Below the pieces are notes generated by a model, which searched no databases, was not told where the DNA came from, and saw only the letters and a program-made list of their open reading frames with translations. From Blastocatellia bacterium (GTDB taxonomy: Bacteria > Acidobacteriota > Blastocatellia > Pyrinomonadales > Pyrinomonadaceae), in contig JAEUQI010000012.1 in the NCBI GenBank assembly GCA_016789145.1, positions 1-49,831 of the forward strand: DNA of 49,831 nt. The letters run 5' to 3'. Both the position numbers and the translations under genes were made by a program. Positions 30,315 through 40,373 of the stretch are shown one piece after another; position 1 is the first letter of the stretch; every line of letters starts with the position of its first letter.

Positions 30315-33300
30315 ATGTTTAAGCTCGCGCGTCTCGAAATAACCGGCTTTAAGTCATTTGCCGACCCTACCGAAATAGTTTTCACCGGCAGCGGCATCAC
30401 CGCCGTCGTCGGCCCGAATGGTTGCGGCAAATCGAATGTGTCGGACGCAATTTCGTGGGTCCTGGGCGAACAGCGTGCGAAATCGCTTCGCGGCGGCGAA
30501 ATGAAAGACGTCGTTTTCGCGGGTACGAAGAACCGCAAACCGGGCGGCATGGCAGAGGTCGTGCTTCACATGGTCCGCGACGATTCGGTCGAATTCAGCG
30601 ACGAGAACGAACTCGAAGGCATCGATGAGGCACTTTCCGAGATCGACGAAAATTTCGTCGATATGGACGAGATAGACCCACAGGACGATGTACTCGACGA
30701 CGAGATCGTTGAAGAAACCGTCGCCGAAGTTGTCGATGATCAGGCCGGTGAAGTATTGCCCGACGCAGAGGCAAACGAAGAAGCGGTCGAGACGGTCAAG
30801 GCACTCGCGGTCGGTTCGGCACAGGTCGTTGAGAAAAAGATCAAGACGAAGCGCCATTGGAAGCCGCGTTCGTTCGCACTCGATTTCGCTCCGGGCGAGG
30901 CAGTTTCGGTCACACGCCGGCTCTATCTTTCGGGCGAGAGCGAGTATCAGTTGAACGGCAAGACCTGCCGTCTTCGTGACATTCAAGACCTCTTCGCAGG
31001 CACGGGGCTCTCTGGTTCGCACTACGCGATCATTGAACAGGGACGGATCGGCCAGATACTTTCGTCAAAGCCTGCTGATCGCCGAAACCTGATCGAAGAA
31101 GCCGCCGGAATTTCGAAATTCCGCACTCGACAGCGTGCAGCGGAAACTAGGCTTGAGAACGCAAAAACAAATCTCGGCCGCGTTTACGACATCATTTCCG
31201 AGGTTGAGACTCGTGTAAACTCGCTAAGGCGTCAGGCTGCAAAAACGCGTCGGTTCAAGATCTTGCAGGAAGAGTTCCGTGTTCTTCTGCGTCAACTTTA
31301 TGCCGCCGAAGGCCGACATCTTTCGGAATTGTCGGAGCAACTCAAGATCGACCTGGCAAAGGCTGAAACGCTTGAGAACGAACTAGTCGAACAGGTCGCG
31401 GCGAAAGAGAATGCGGCACGCGAAGCGACAACAGCTTCGCGTAACGCTGAGGAAAGCCTAGCCGAGCTTCGCCGTATTCATTCTGTAAACGCTCTCGAAC
31501 GAGACCGTGCCGAACGGGATCATATTTACAAGAGCGAGCAGCTCGTCGGCCTTAATTCGCGTATCGATGTGCTCAAGGGCGAACTCGACGCTGGTCGACA
31601 ACGGCTAGAATTGCTCGCCGCCGAACTCGAGCGACTAACCGCCGAAGATAAACGCGAAGCCGACGCTCTTGGCGTTGCCGAATCTAACCTTGCCCTTGCG
31701 GAATCCGAACATTCGACCGCCCTCGATGGACTGCAGGCGATCGAGGCGAGCATCGACACGGCCCGTGCTGAATTGATGCAGCACACCGCCGCGTTCGAAC
31801 GATTTGACGAGGTCGGCCGTCAATTGACGTTGAATCTCGAGCGGCTCGAACAACGTATAAGCGGCCTCGATGCGGAATCGCGTCGAGCCGAGCAGAGCTT
31901 TGTTGATTTTGAGCGGCAGGCTGAGAATCTCGCCTCCTCGCTTGCAAGCGAGGAGAAAAAGCTCGAGTCGCTTAACAACGAGAAAGACGAATTGATGGCC
32001 GTCACCGCGGCTTCGCTCGATGCTTTGCGAGTATGCGAACGCGAACTCGGCGAGCTGTCCGACGAACATTCGGCAAAACGCCATCGCCTGGCGACCTTGC
32101 AGGAACTGCAGGAAAAGCGTGCGGTCTATACGCCTCAGGTCCAGCGGATATTTGCAGAGCAGAAAGAGATCGGCGTAAAGCTAGGCGGCGTTCTCGCTGA
32201 TCGTTTGCAGGTCGATGAACGAGCCGAAACCGCGGTCGAAACGCTATTCGGCGATTATCTGCAGGCTGTCATTGTTTCGTCATTAGACGAAGCAAAGAAA
32301 CTCGCGGCATGGGTCAGATCGAACGAGATCGGCCGTACAGCAATGCTGATCGTGCCGGAAAATAGCGGCTCGCAAGCCGCGGCCGCAGCATCACCAAACT
32401 CGATCGGTGGTCTTTTGGGTGCCGACATCGAATTGCGTAATGCTCTGAGCGAACTGTTTCCGCGGGAATTTGCAGCCGAGCTGACCGATGATCTTGCTTC
32501 CGGGCAAGGCGGCGACGTTCAGGTTACTCCTGACGGCGAATTACTATTCGGCGGACGGATGCTTGTGACCGGCAACGGTGCAGCTAGCGGCCAGAACGAG
32601 TCGCTTTTGGCGTTCAAACGCGAGCTATCCGGACTCGAATCAGACACGGCTCGCATCGCAAAGCAGATAGAAGCCGCTCGAGCAAGAACCGAAGCCGCTC
32701 GACTAACATTGACCGAGAACGAAGGTAAGATGGTCGATCTGCAGTCGCTAATTATCAAGGTCGATCGCAGCGTTCACGGGATGCAGATCCAGCTTCGATC
32801 GGCCAAGGACGAGATCGATCGTGCCCAGCGGCATCGGCGCGTCGTGGCCGACGATATCGGACAGACTTCGTCGGAAATGACGGAGCTTAAACAAAAGCTG
32901 GACGATGCGATGAGCAACAAATCGTCGGCTGATGCGTCTCGTATCGAAACGCTCGCGATGATCGATGAGATCACCGGCCAACTTGGTGGTGCCCGACGAG
33001 TAGTCGATGAAGCGGCGACCGTTTTGAGCGAAAAGCGTCTTGTTGCTGCTACCTCGTCGGAACGCCGCCGCAGTGCACAGTCGGCACTTCGCCGCGTCGA
33101 GAACGAGGCTCGCGAAACAACCCAGCGTGTGAATCTACAGGAGCTCGAACTTGCCGAGGCCGAGAGCAAAGTTCGTGCACTCCACGCATCGATCACTGAG
33201 ATCACTGACCGTATCGCCAACGTAGATTCCGAGGTCGCTTCTGAAAATGAGGAGCTGAACGCTGCAATATCGGCACTTGCGGCTCGCCGAGCAGAATCGG

Positions 33301-34136
33301 ACGCGATGAGCGACGAGCTTGCCGACCTTAATCGCCGTCTCGGCGAAGCTCGCAATGATCGTGCGTCGATCGAGATCCGACAGGCTGAGGCAGTGACCGA
33401 ACTCAAGAATATCGCTGAAAACTGTCAGCACGAACTCAATACAGAGCTCGCTGAGCTAGTTTCGACAACCGAGATCGCCGAGGATTTCATGCTCGAATCG
33501 GCACGACCTCAGGCAAACGCGCTACGAGATCGTCTCGAGAACTTCGGTGCGATCAATATGCTTGCTCTCGAAGAACTCGCCGAAGCCGAAGAGCGTTTCT
33601 TGTTCCTTGAGACTCAGCGCGACGACATCGTCAGCAGCATTGCCGCGACCGAAGAGGCACTTCGCGAGATCAAGGAACGCTCTCGCGAGCGTTTCCGTAC
33701 TGCGTTCGAGGCGATCAATGCTAATTTCACGGAGTTTTTCCAAGAGCTGTTCGGTGGCGGTCAAGGCCAAATGACTCTACTCGAAGCAGAAGATGTTCTC
33801 GACGCCGGAATCGAGGTTGTCGCTCAGCCTCCGGGCAAACGTCTGCAGAACATAATGCTGCTCTCCGGCGGCGAAAAAGCGATGACCGCCATTGCTCTCG
33901 TAATGGCAATATTCAAGTATCGTCCGTCGCCTTTCTGTTTACTTGACGAGGTGGATGCTCCGCTCGATGATGCAAACGTCGGCAGATTTGCCGCGAAGAT
34001 CGCGGAAATGTCTGAGAAGACACAGTTTATTGTCATCACGCACAACAAACGTACGATGGAATCTGCGAGAGCGATGTACGGCGTAACGATGCAGGAACCG
34101 GGTGTTTCGAAGATCGTTTCCGTCAAATTCGAATAG
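30315..34136 (+). CDS. smc: Chromosome segregation protein SMC with acidic insertion in the ATPase head
   Basis: SMC dimers with ScpA and ScpB extrude DNA loops from ParB-loaded origins. The 1273 residues have the standard order: N-terminal head with Walker A GPNGCGKS (33-40), coiled coil, hinge (about 605-740), coiled coil, and C-terminal head with signature LLSGGEKAMTAIALVMA (about 1182) and Walker B FCLLDEVDAPLDD. SGESEYQLNGKTCRLRDI and GLSGSHYAIIEQGRI are in place at 206-245. Between GGMAEVVLHMV (78-87) and PGEAVSVTRRLY (193-204), where most SMCs have about 15-20 residues, there are about 105. Most of them are Asp/Glu-rich (101-160), followed by a basic patch (EKKIKTKRHWKPR, 173-185). The frame is open throughout, so this is no sequencing accident. 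No ribosome-binding site precedes the ATG. Confidence 0.96.
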   Translation: MFKLARLEITGFKSFADPTEIVFTGSGITAVVGPNGCGKSNVSDAISWVLGEQRAKSLRGGEMKDVVFAGTKNRKPGGMAEVVLHMVRDDSVEFSDENELEGIDEALSEIDENFVDMDEIDPQDDVLDDEIVEETVAEVVDDQAGEVLPDAEANEEAVETVKALAVGSAQVVEKKIKTKRHWKPRSFALDFAPGEAVSVTRRLYLSGESEYQLNGKTCRLRDIQDLFAGTGLSGSHYAIIEQGRIGQILSSKPADRRNLIEEAAGISKFRTRQRAAETRLENAKTNLGRVYDIISEVETRVNSLRRQAAKTRRFKILQEEFRVLLRQLYAAEGRHLSELSEQLKIDLAKAETLENELVEQVAAKENAAREATTASRNAEESLAELRRIHSVNALERDRAERDHIYKSEQLVGLNSRIDVLKGELDAGRQRLELLAAELERLTAEDKREADALGVAESNLALAESEHSTALDGLQAIEASIDTARAELMQHTAAFERFDEVGRQLTLNLERLEQRISGLDAESRRAEQSFVDFERQAENLASSLASEEKKLESLNNEKDELMAVTAASLDALRVCERELGELSDEHSAKRHRLATLQELQEKRAVYTPQVQRIFAEQKEIGVKLGGVLADRLQVDERAETAVETLFGDYLQAVIVSSLDEAKKLAAWVRSNEIGRTAMLIVPENSGSQAAAAASPNSIGGLLGADIELRNALSELFPREFAAELTDDLASGQGGDVQVTPDGELLFGGRMLVTGNGAASGQNESLLAFKRELSGLESDTARIAKQIEAARARTEAARLTLTENEGKMVDLQSLIIKVDRSVHGMQIQLRSAKDEIDRAQRHRRVVADDIGQTSSEMTELKQKLDDAMSNKSSADASRIETLAMIDEITGQLGGARRVVDEAATVLSEKRLVAATSSERRRSAQSALRRVENEARETTQRVNLQELELAEAESKVRALHASITEITDRIANVDSEVASENEELNAAISALAARRAESDAMSDELADLNRRLGEARNDRASIEIRQAEAVTELKNIAENCQHELNTELAELVSTTEIAEDFMLESARPQANALRDRLENFGAINMLALEELAEAEERFLFLETQRDDIVSSIAATEEALREIKERSRERFRTAFEAINANFTEFFQELFGGGQGQMTLLEAEDVLDAGIEVVAQPPGKRLQNIMLLSGGEKAMTAIALVMAIFKYRPSPFCLLDEVDAPLDDANVGRFAAKIAEMSEKTQFIVITHNKRTMESARAMYGVTMQEPGVSKIVSVKFE

Positions 34137-34196
34137 CCAACCAAGCCATTTCGGTTTATCATCAAAGGCTTGCTACTCGATCTATAACAGGCCTTT

Positions 34197-34913
34197 ATGT
34201 TGTTTCATCGTCGGATAATTTTTGTTGTATTGATATCTCTGTTCGCCGCTTTCGTGTGCGTTGCTCAAAAGAAGAACGAGCGACCAGCGGTCAACACGCC
34301 AAAGGCCGAAGTTCCCGTCGCGGGTGCTCCCAGTTACAGCTATCGTTTCGAGCGTCCCGGCTTTCTCACAAGCATGATGCATCTCGAACATGACGGCAGC
34401 GGTAAAGGCAAGATCACCTTTCTTCGCGATGGCAATGACGAGGAGATAACGGAGAACGTGAAGCTTCCAGCTACGGTCGTCGAAAAGATCGATGCTCTTT
34501 ATACGACGCTCAAGTTTCTCGATTCGACCGAAAACTATCAGTACGAACATGACCGCTCGACAATGGGAAACAATACGTTCACCCTTACGCGAGACGGACG
34601 AACCCGAACAGCAAAATTCAACTGGACCACAAACGAAGATGCCAAGGCACTGATGGTTCTATACCGAGGTATCGGTTATGAAATGGTCTGGAAATTTGAG
34701 GTCGAACTTGCGCGTGAAAATCAGCCTCTTGAAACACCGTCGTTGATGCAGGAAATGGAAAGTTATCTTCGCCGCAACGAGATCGCCGATCCGACATCGC
34801 TGCTGCCGTATCTTAAGAACATTACGACAGACGAGCGCTTTCCGTTAATGGCTCGGAACCGCGCAGAATCGATGATCAAACAGATCGAGAAAGTTGCGAC
34901 AAAAAATAAATGA
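34197..34913 (+). CDS. Secreted protein of unknown function
   Basis: This is a 238-residue protein with a signal peptide (RRIIFVVLISLFAAFVCVAQ, cleavage near residue 24). The mature part has SYSYRFERPGFLTSMMHLEHDGSGKGKITFLRDGNDEEITE and a helical C-terminus with LMQEMESYLRRNEIADPTSLLPYLK. I recognise no domain. It probably has its own start of transcription after smc. It converges with the CapA-like gene with 6 bp between stops. Confidence 0.7.
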   Translation: MLFHRRIIFVVLISLFAAFVCVAQKKNERPAVNTPKAEVPVAGAPSYSYRFERPGFLTSMMHLEHDGSGKGKITFLRDGNDEEITENVKLPATVVEKIDALYTTLKFLDSTENYQYEHDRSTMGNNTFTLTRDGRTRTAKFNWTTNEDAKALMVLYRGIGYEMVWKFEVELARENQPLETPSLMQEMESYLRRNEIADPTSLLPYLKNITTDERFPLMARNRAESMIKQIEKVATKNK

Positions 34914-34919
34914 CTGCTA

Positions 34920-36047
34920 TCACTTAACTGTTATCGTTCCGTCGTCAGCGATCTTGGGTGAGTTCGCACCGAAATCCATTGTAGACAAGTTCCGAACTAC
35001 CTTCGTAGCTTGGCCATCAGGATCTAGCGCGGGGCTTCCGCGTCCGATAAGTTTGCCCGAGTGGAATTTGCCTGAAATGAATTTGCCATCGACGGCGATC
35101 TTGGCTTCTAGAATGCCTGTCAAAGCCGTTTCGCCGGCAAGCTGAAACCAGCCATAAGTGCAGAAATTTCCGAGGGAATAATGAATAAGACGATCCTTAT
35201 AGATCTCCATTCCCCGTAACACGTGCGGGCCATGACCGAGTACTAAGTCGGCTCCGGCGTCCACCACGGTGCGTGCGAACAGCGGAAGATTGCCACGATT
35301 TTCGCCTAGGAAAAGTTCGTTTCGATTCGGAACATTCTGGGCATTCGTGCCTTCGGCTCCACCATGAAACGACACAACGACGAGGTGGGCTTGCTTGCCT
35401 GCTTCGGTAACCAAACGCTTAGCATTCTCGAGGTCGTTGATGCTCGGCATTCCATTGTTGTGGCCGAATCCGATAAACGCGATCTTCTTTCCCTTTGATT
35501 CGAGATATGTCGTAGTCGCCGGTGGATCCAGCGTCCCAGCGTATTTGATGCCTTGCTCATCGAGTGCCTTTTGAGTGCTTTGACGACCGGGCAAACCAAA
35601 ATCGCCCGCGTGATTGTTCGCTACGCTCATCACGTCGAAGCCTGCTTCTTTCAGATATTTCGCATATCGCGTAGGCGTTCGAAATGCAAAACAACGCGTC
35701 GAACCCGGCCGGCATTTGCCCGAAGCTCCCGAATCAATTAGCGGGCCTTCGAGGTTTCCAAAAGCAATATCAGCCGAAGTCAGTATCGACTTAACGTCTG
35801 CGAACAGATCGGCACCATCATTTGGCGGCATGCGAGTCTCATTAGGATACGAAGACGCCATCATGATGTCGCCTACCGCGGCGATGGTTATCGGTTCGTT
35901 GTTGGTCGACGGCGTCGGAGCTGCCTCAGGTTTAGCCGCATTAGCACTGGGATTAGTTGTCGCCAAAGTTTCCGGACGGCATGCTAACACAACGGCGATC
36001 GATATCAGAACGATCGCGACAGTTCCGAATTTCAACATCGTTTTCAT
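34920..36047 (-). CDS. CapA-family lipoprotein (PGA_cap metallophosphatase fold)
   Basis: This 375-residue protein has a lipoprotein signal: VVLAC with the lipid-accepting Cys at 23. The CapA fold begins at ITIAAVGDIMMASSYPNE and continues with DIAFGNLEGPLID, VMSVANNHAGDFG, VSFHGGAEGT, VVDAGADLVLGHGPHVLRGMEIYKDRLIHYSLGNF; the Asp, Asn and His residues match the metal-binding set of the family. CapA is needed for poly-gamma-glutamate export, but most homologues occur without capBC, as here, and have unknown substrates. It is 7 bp downstream of kgd. Confidence 0.88.
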   Translation of the reverse strand: MKTMLKFGTVAIVLISIAVVLACRPETLATTNPSANAAKPEAAPTPSTNNEPITIAAVGDIMMASSYPNETRMPPNDGADLFADVKSILTSADIAFGNLEGPLIDSGASGKCRPGSTRCFAFRTPTRYAKYLKEAGFDVMSVANNHAGDFGLPGRQSTQKALDEQGIKYAGTLDPPATTTYLESKGKKIAFIGFGHNNGMPSINDLENAKRLVTEAGKQAHLVVVSFHGGAEGTNAQNVPNRNELFLGENRGNLPLFARTVVDAGADLVLGHGPHVLRGMEIYKDRLIHYSLGNFCTYGWFQLAGETALTGILEAKIAVDGKFISGKFHSGKLIGRGSPALDPDGQATKVVRNLSTMDFGANSPKIADDGTITVK

Positions 36048-36054
36048 ATATCTC

Positions 36055-39000
36055 CTAAGCCGCGACCTTTTCTGTCGCCTCGGTCGAAAGTGCCTTGTTT
36101 ACCAATTCCGCCTGCTCTAAATTGTGTATTGCGTACGAACCGGTTGCCGGCGATGCAGATGGCGTACGGCCAACGTATTCGTATGAGCGGCCGTCGGGCA
36201 CGATAGCACGAATTCGCGGTTCGACAAACGCCCAACCGCCCATATTCTGAGGCTCTTCTTGTACCCAAACTACCTCGCGGGCGTTCGGATATGCCGCAAA
36301 TATCTCCTGAACAGCTTGTGTCGGAAACGGATAAAATTGTTCGACGCGAACGACTGCGACATCTCTCGAATCACCGCGAGCCGCCTCAAGGTCATAGTAA
36401 ACCTTACCGCTACACAAGGCGATTCGTTTCACGGACGCCTTGTCAGCGACCGCGGCATCGTCGATCACAGGTCGGAAGCCGCCGATTTCAAGTTCGCTCA
36501 TTTCCGAACTTGCGGCCGGAAGTCGGAGCAAGCTCTTTGGGGTCATTACGACGAGTGGACGAACAATATCCTGATGAACCTGGCGACGCAGCAAGTGGAA
36601 ATATTGAGCAGGCGTCGTTGGATAACAGACCTGAAGATTATTCTCGGCACAAAGCTGTAAATAACGCTCCAATCGCGCCGACGAATGCTCCGGGCCTTGG
36701 CCCTCGAAACCATGTGGCAAGAGCATCACAAGCCGGCATCGCTGCTGCCATTTGTCCTCGCTTGATGAGATATATTGATCGATCATGATCTGTGCTCCGT
36801 TTGAAAAATCTCCAAACTGAGCTTCCCATGCAACTAGTTGCCTATCCGCTACGACTGAATAGCCATACTCAAAACCGAGCACGCCGTATTCGCTCAGACT
36901 GCTGTCGAATACGTAGAACCGAGCTGCCGGATTCTTGTCATTCTTGATTTCACCAAGCGGCGTCCAGCGTTCGCCGGTTTGTAGGTCGTACATCGAAGCG
37001 TGACGTTGCGAGAATGTCCCGCGACCGGAATCCTGTCCAGAAATACGTACCGGGAATCCCTCGGATACAAGTGAACCAAACGCCAACGCCTCGGCAAAGC
37101 CCCAATCCATCGGCACTTCGCCATCGCCCATCTTAGCTCGGCGAGCAAGCTGGCCGACCATCTTCGGATTGATAGAAAAACCTTCCGGGACAAGCGAGAT
37201 CTTATCGGAGACTGCCTTGAGAACGTCTCGCCCAACGCCGGTCGGCAACATTCCTGAACCATCTTCGTCAACGATCGGAGGTGCTAGTACAGCGCGTGCT
37301 GGTTTCTCAATCGCGATAGCCTTCGCACTAGCGAGTATACGCTCATATTTCTCGACGACCTTGTTCGTCATTTCTGCAAGACTCTCGTCAGAAACCACCC
37401 CTTCACGGATAAGCTGCTGTGCATAAAGATGTCGTGTTCCCGGATGAGCCTTAACTCGGGCGTACATTACGGGCTGCGTATAACTTGGCTCGTCGCCTTC
37501 GTTGTGGCCGAGGCGTCGGAATCCGACGAGGTCGAGCACGACGTCTTTGTTGAATTCTTTACGGTAATCCAAAGCGATCTGAATCACGCGATATGCCGCC
37601 TCTGGGTCGTCACCGTTGATGTGAAAGATCGGTGTCTGAGTTATCTGAGCCGCATCGGTCGAATAGATCGAAGAACGACTAAGCTCCGGTGATGTCGTAA
37701 ATCCGATCTGATTGTTGATAACAATATGGATCGTGCCGCCAGTCCTATAACCGGGCAGATTTGCGAGCTGAAGTGTCTCCATTACGACGCCTTGGCCGGC
37801 GAACGCAGCGTCGCCATGCAATAGAACCGGCAAGATCTTGCTGTAAACCTCTTCGCGAGGATGCTGTTCGCCATTGCGAAGAACGTCCTGACGTGCTCGA
37901 GCCATACCCTCTACCACAGGATTCACGGTTTCAAGGTGGCTCGGGTTACAAGACAATACAACTTGAATCTCTCTGCCCGAATTAGACTTACGTGTGCCTT
38001 CGGCGCCCTGGTGATACTTTACGTCGCCTTCGTCAGCAGGAAAACTTGGGTGCGAAGTTCCCTCAAAGACCGCAAAGATGCGCTCTGCCATATCGCCCGT
38101 TTCAGGGTCGCCTACGATGTTCGATAGCACATTCAGTCTTCCTCGATGTGCCATTCCCATGTAGATCTCATCAACCCCGCGATCGGCGGCACCATTGACC
38201 AATTGGTCGAGCATCGGAATAACGGTCTCGCAGCCTTCCAGTGAAAAGCGCTTTTGACCGAGGTACTTTTTGTGAAGGAACTGCTCAAATTGCTCGGCTT
38301 CGATCAGCTTCTGCAGCAATTCCGTCTTGATCTCATTAGCGAGAGGAACCGTATCCACGAACTGCTCACGAACTCGAAAGCGGATCCATTCTTTCTCCTC
38401 CTTGCTTTGGATGTGTCGGTACTCAATGCCTACCTTGCCGCAATATGCCTTTCGAAGAATGTCGAGAATTCGACGCAACGTTGCGGTCTTTTCACCATGA
38501 AGCCCCCCAGTGATAAACACGCGGTCAAGGTCCCAGATTGTTAGGCCAAAGCTCTCAAGATCAAGTTCCGAAGCACGATACGAGGTCATATTCAGCGGAT
38601 CGATGTCCGCCAGCAGATGGCCGCGAATGCGGTACGCGTTGATCAATTGCAAGACGTTCGCCTGCTTTTCGGCCTGTTCAGCCTCGTTTCCGAACAGCGT
38701 CGGGTTGTAGTCTTCAGCCCATCGCAGGGGCGGAATACCGATACCGAGGTCTTGGAATATTGACTCGTAAAACTCGTGCTGGCCCTTTATGTATTCGTGA
38801 ATTCGTGCAAGAAACATCCCGCTCTCGGCACCCTGGATCACTCTGTGATCGTAGGTGCTAGTCAACGTGACGGTTTTACTGATACCTATCGCAGACAAGG
38901 CAGCCGTGGTCATCGCTTGAAATTCGGGCGGATACTCGATAGCTCCCGTCGCAATGATCGCGCTTTGGCCCGCCATCAATCGTGGGTTTGAAGCAGCAGT

Positions 39001-39711
39001 TCCGATCGTACCCGGATTTGTCAGCGAAATGGTCGTTCCCTGAAAATCTACGATCTCAAGCTTGCCGTCACGTGCCTTTTTGACCTGCTCGTTGTAGGCA
39101 GCAAAAAATTCGGCGAAATTCATTGTCTCGCACGCTTTAATGTTTGGGACCAGCAAATTTCTTGAGCCGTCCTTCTTCTCAATGTCGATCGCGATACCAA
39201 GGTTTATGTGCTCGTTCTGAACACGTGATGGCGTTCCGTTCACAACACCATATCCATGATTTAGAGTAGGAAAGTCCTTTGCCGAACGAACGATCGCCCA
39301 AGCGATGATATGTGTGAACGATGCCTTGCCCAGACCGCGGGCTGAGAGATGGTCGTTGATGATACGACGATTCTCCTCAAGGACCTTGACCGGAACCGTC
39401 CGAAAACTGGTCGCCGTGGGTACCGTCAAGCTCGTTTCCATATTCTCGACGATCTTTTTCGAGGCACCCGTTATCGGCTTAACATCAGCGTCGGCTGGAA
39501 TTACAACAGCAGCCTTAACCGCTGGCTTCGGAGCCCCGACAGATTCCGTTTTGGCGGCTGCAGTTACCGGAACTGTACCGTCCAGTTCGTCAAAATACGT
39601 CTGCCACGATTCGTCCACCAAATTTCGGTCAGTCTTGTACCGCGAATAGAGACCTTCGACATAGGTCGCATTCGAACCGAAATTTTCCTTGATCAATTCA
39701 CTGATGTTCAC
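36055..39711 (-). CDS. kgd: Multifunctional 2-oxoglutarate decarboxylase/dehydrogenase E1 with fused E2 domain (Kgd/SucA)
   Basis: This is a 1218-residue enzyme of the Kgd type best known in Actinobacteria. It catalyses ThDP-dependent decarboxylation of 2-oxoglutarate and carries an acyltransferase (E2) catalytic domain on the same chain. The N-terminal E1 helix (NATYVEGLYSRYKTDRNLVDESWQTYFDEL) comes first. An E2 domain follows (about 85-320, with TSTYDHRVIQGAESGMF, the catalytic His-Asp block). The E1 core comes next (GVEYRHIQSKEEKEWIR, GMAHRGRLNVLSN, NGDDPEAAYR for ThDP-Mg, RLGHNEGDEPSYTQP, PHGFEGQGPEHSSARLERYLQ). No lipoyl domain is present, so an external E2p or E2o must supply it. The start is GTG with AGGAGA eight bases before it. 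Confidence 0.94.
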   Translation of the reverse strand: MNISELIKENFGSNATYVEGLYSRYKTDRNLVDESWQTYFDELDGTVPVTAAAKTESVGAPKPAVKAAVVIPADADVKPITGASKKIVENMETSLTVPTATSFRTVPVKVLEENRRIINDHLSARGLGKASFTHIIAWAIVRSAKDFPTLNHGYGVVNGTPSRVQNEHINLGIAIDIEKKDGSRNLLVPNIKACETMNFAEFFAAYNEQVKKARDGKLEIVDFQGTTISLTNPGTIGTAASNPRLMAGQSAIIATGAIEYPPEFQAMTTAALSAIGISKTVTLTSTYDHRVIQGAESGMFLARIHEYIKGQHEFYESIFQDLGIGIPPLRWAEDYNPTLFGNEAEQAEKQANVLQLINAYRIRGHLLADIDPLNMTSYRASELDLESFGLTIWDLDRVFITGGLHGEKTATLRRILDILRKAYCGKVGIEYRHIQSKEEKEWIRFRVREQFVDTVPLANEIKTELLQKLIEAEQFEQFLHKKYLGQKRFSLEGCETVIPMLDQLVNGAADRGVDEIYMGMAHRGRLNVLSNIVGDPETGDMAERIFAVFEGTSHPSFPADEGDVKYHQGAEGTRKSNSGREIQVVLSCNPSHLETVNPVVEGMARARQDVLRNGEQHPREEVYSKILPVLLHGDAAFAGQGVVMETLQLANLPGYRTGGTIHIVINNQIGFTTSPELSRSSIYSTDAAQITQTPIFHINGDDPEAAYRVIQIALDYRKEFNKDVVLDLVGFRRLGHNEGDEPSYTQPVMYARVKAHPGTRHLYAQQLIREGVVSDESLAEMTNKVVEKYERILASAKAIAIEKPARAVLAPPIVDEDGSGMLPTGVGRDVLKAVSDKISLVPEGFSINPKMVGQLARRAKMGDGEVPMDWGFAEALAFGSLVSEGFPVRISGQDSGRGTFSQRHASMYDLQTGERWTPLGEIKNDKNPAARFYVFDSSLSEYGVLGFEYGYSVVADRQLVAWEAQFGDFSNGAQIMIDQYISSSEDKWQQRCRLVMLLPHGFEGQGPEHSSARLERYLQLCAENNLQVCYPTTPAQYFHLLRRQVHQDIVRPLVVMTPKSLLRLPAASSEMSELEIGGFRPVIDDAAVADKASVKRIALCSGKVYYDLEAARGDSRDVAVVRVEQFYPFPTQAVQEIFAAYPNAREVVWVQEEPQNMGGWAFVEPRIRAIVPDGRSYEYVGRTPSASPATGSYAIHNLEQAELVNKALSTEATEKVAA

Positions 39712-39779
39712 TGCAATACTCTCCTAAAACAAAAACAAACCTTTATTTTATCGCATTAATGATAAATTGATAACTGGCT

Positions 39780-40373
39780 TCATTTGCGTATCGGATTCTC
39801 TATCATCGTATCGATCACGATAGGCACGACTCGTTTAAAGCTAAACCCGAATTTCTTGAATTTTCCAAACACTAATACAGTACCTGTCAACCGCCATTCC
39901 TTCTTTGGGTCAAGCAGCTCACTGCGAGCTGCACGAGCGAGATTGAGCGTGGCGATGTTGACGCGAGCGCTTTTCGGCAGGACGATAGGCTCGCCTTTCC
40001 TGAACTCGAACTTGCTCGAGAATTCTTCGACTTCGACCGTGACACCATTGACTTTCAGATCGCTAAAAGTCAGAAAATCTACCCTGCCGCTGTGCTTCGA
40101 CGAGGTCACTTGAGCGTCTACATCGAATGAAATGCCTGTCAATCCTAGATCTGCGAGCTTCGGCTTGCCGAGAATGATCTCCGCGCTCTCATCGTCAGAT
40201 CTCGAGTTCGATGAGCCGGGCGTACGCACAGTCACCTTTGTTTTATAAACTTTATACCCACGGATCTTGTCAGGATATGACTGAGAAAGTGCTGGGACGC
40301 ACACCGTCAATGCGACCATGCATACGACCAGAGGTCTAACTCGATGCAGATGTCGTGGTCGAGATCTCACCAT
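39780..40373 (-). CDS. Secreted protein of unknown function
   Basis: This is about 197 residues with a basic start and a hydrophobic signal segment (VVCMVALTVCVPALSQ), then a beta-rich mature part (YKVYKTKVTVRTPG, LTGISFDVDAQVTSS, VNGVTVEVEEFSSKFEF). The alternation resembles an LEA-14-like or immunoglobulin-like sandwich, but I cannot name a family. Its start overlaps the nusB end by 38 bp, so it is probably co-transcribed with ribH and nusB. A later start at the internal Met (about codon 19) is possible. Confidence 0.65.
   Translation of the reverse strand: MVRSRPRHLHRVRPLVVCMVALTVCVPALSQSYPDKIRGYKVYKTKVTVRTPGSSNSRSDDESAEIILGKPKLADLGLTGISFDVDAQVTSSKHSGRVDFLTFSDLKVNGVTVEVEEFSSKFEFRKGEPIVLPKSARVNIATLNLARAARSELLDPKKEWRLTGTVLVFGKFKKFGFSFKRVVPIVIDTMIENPIRK

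Noticed and set aside
30579-30899. Intein or mobile insertion in smc
   Set aside because: No intein splicing motifs (N-terminal Cys/Ser block, C-terminal HN) and no flanking repeats are seen; composition is simply acidic and then basic.
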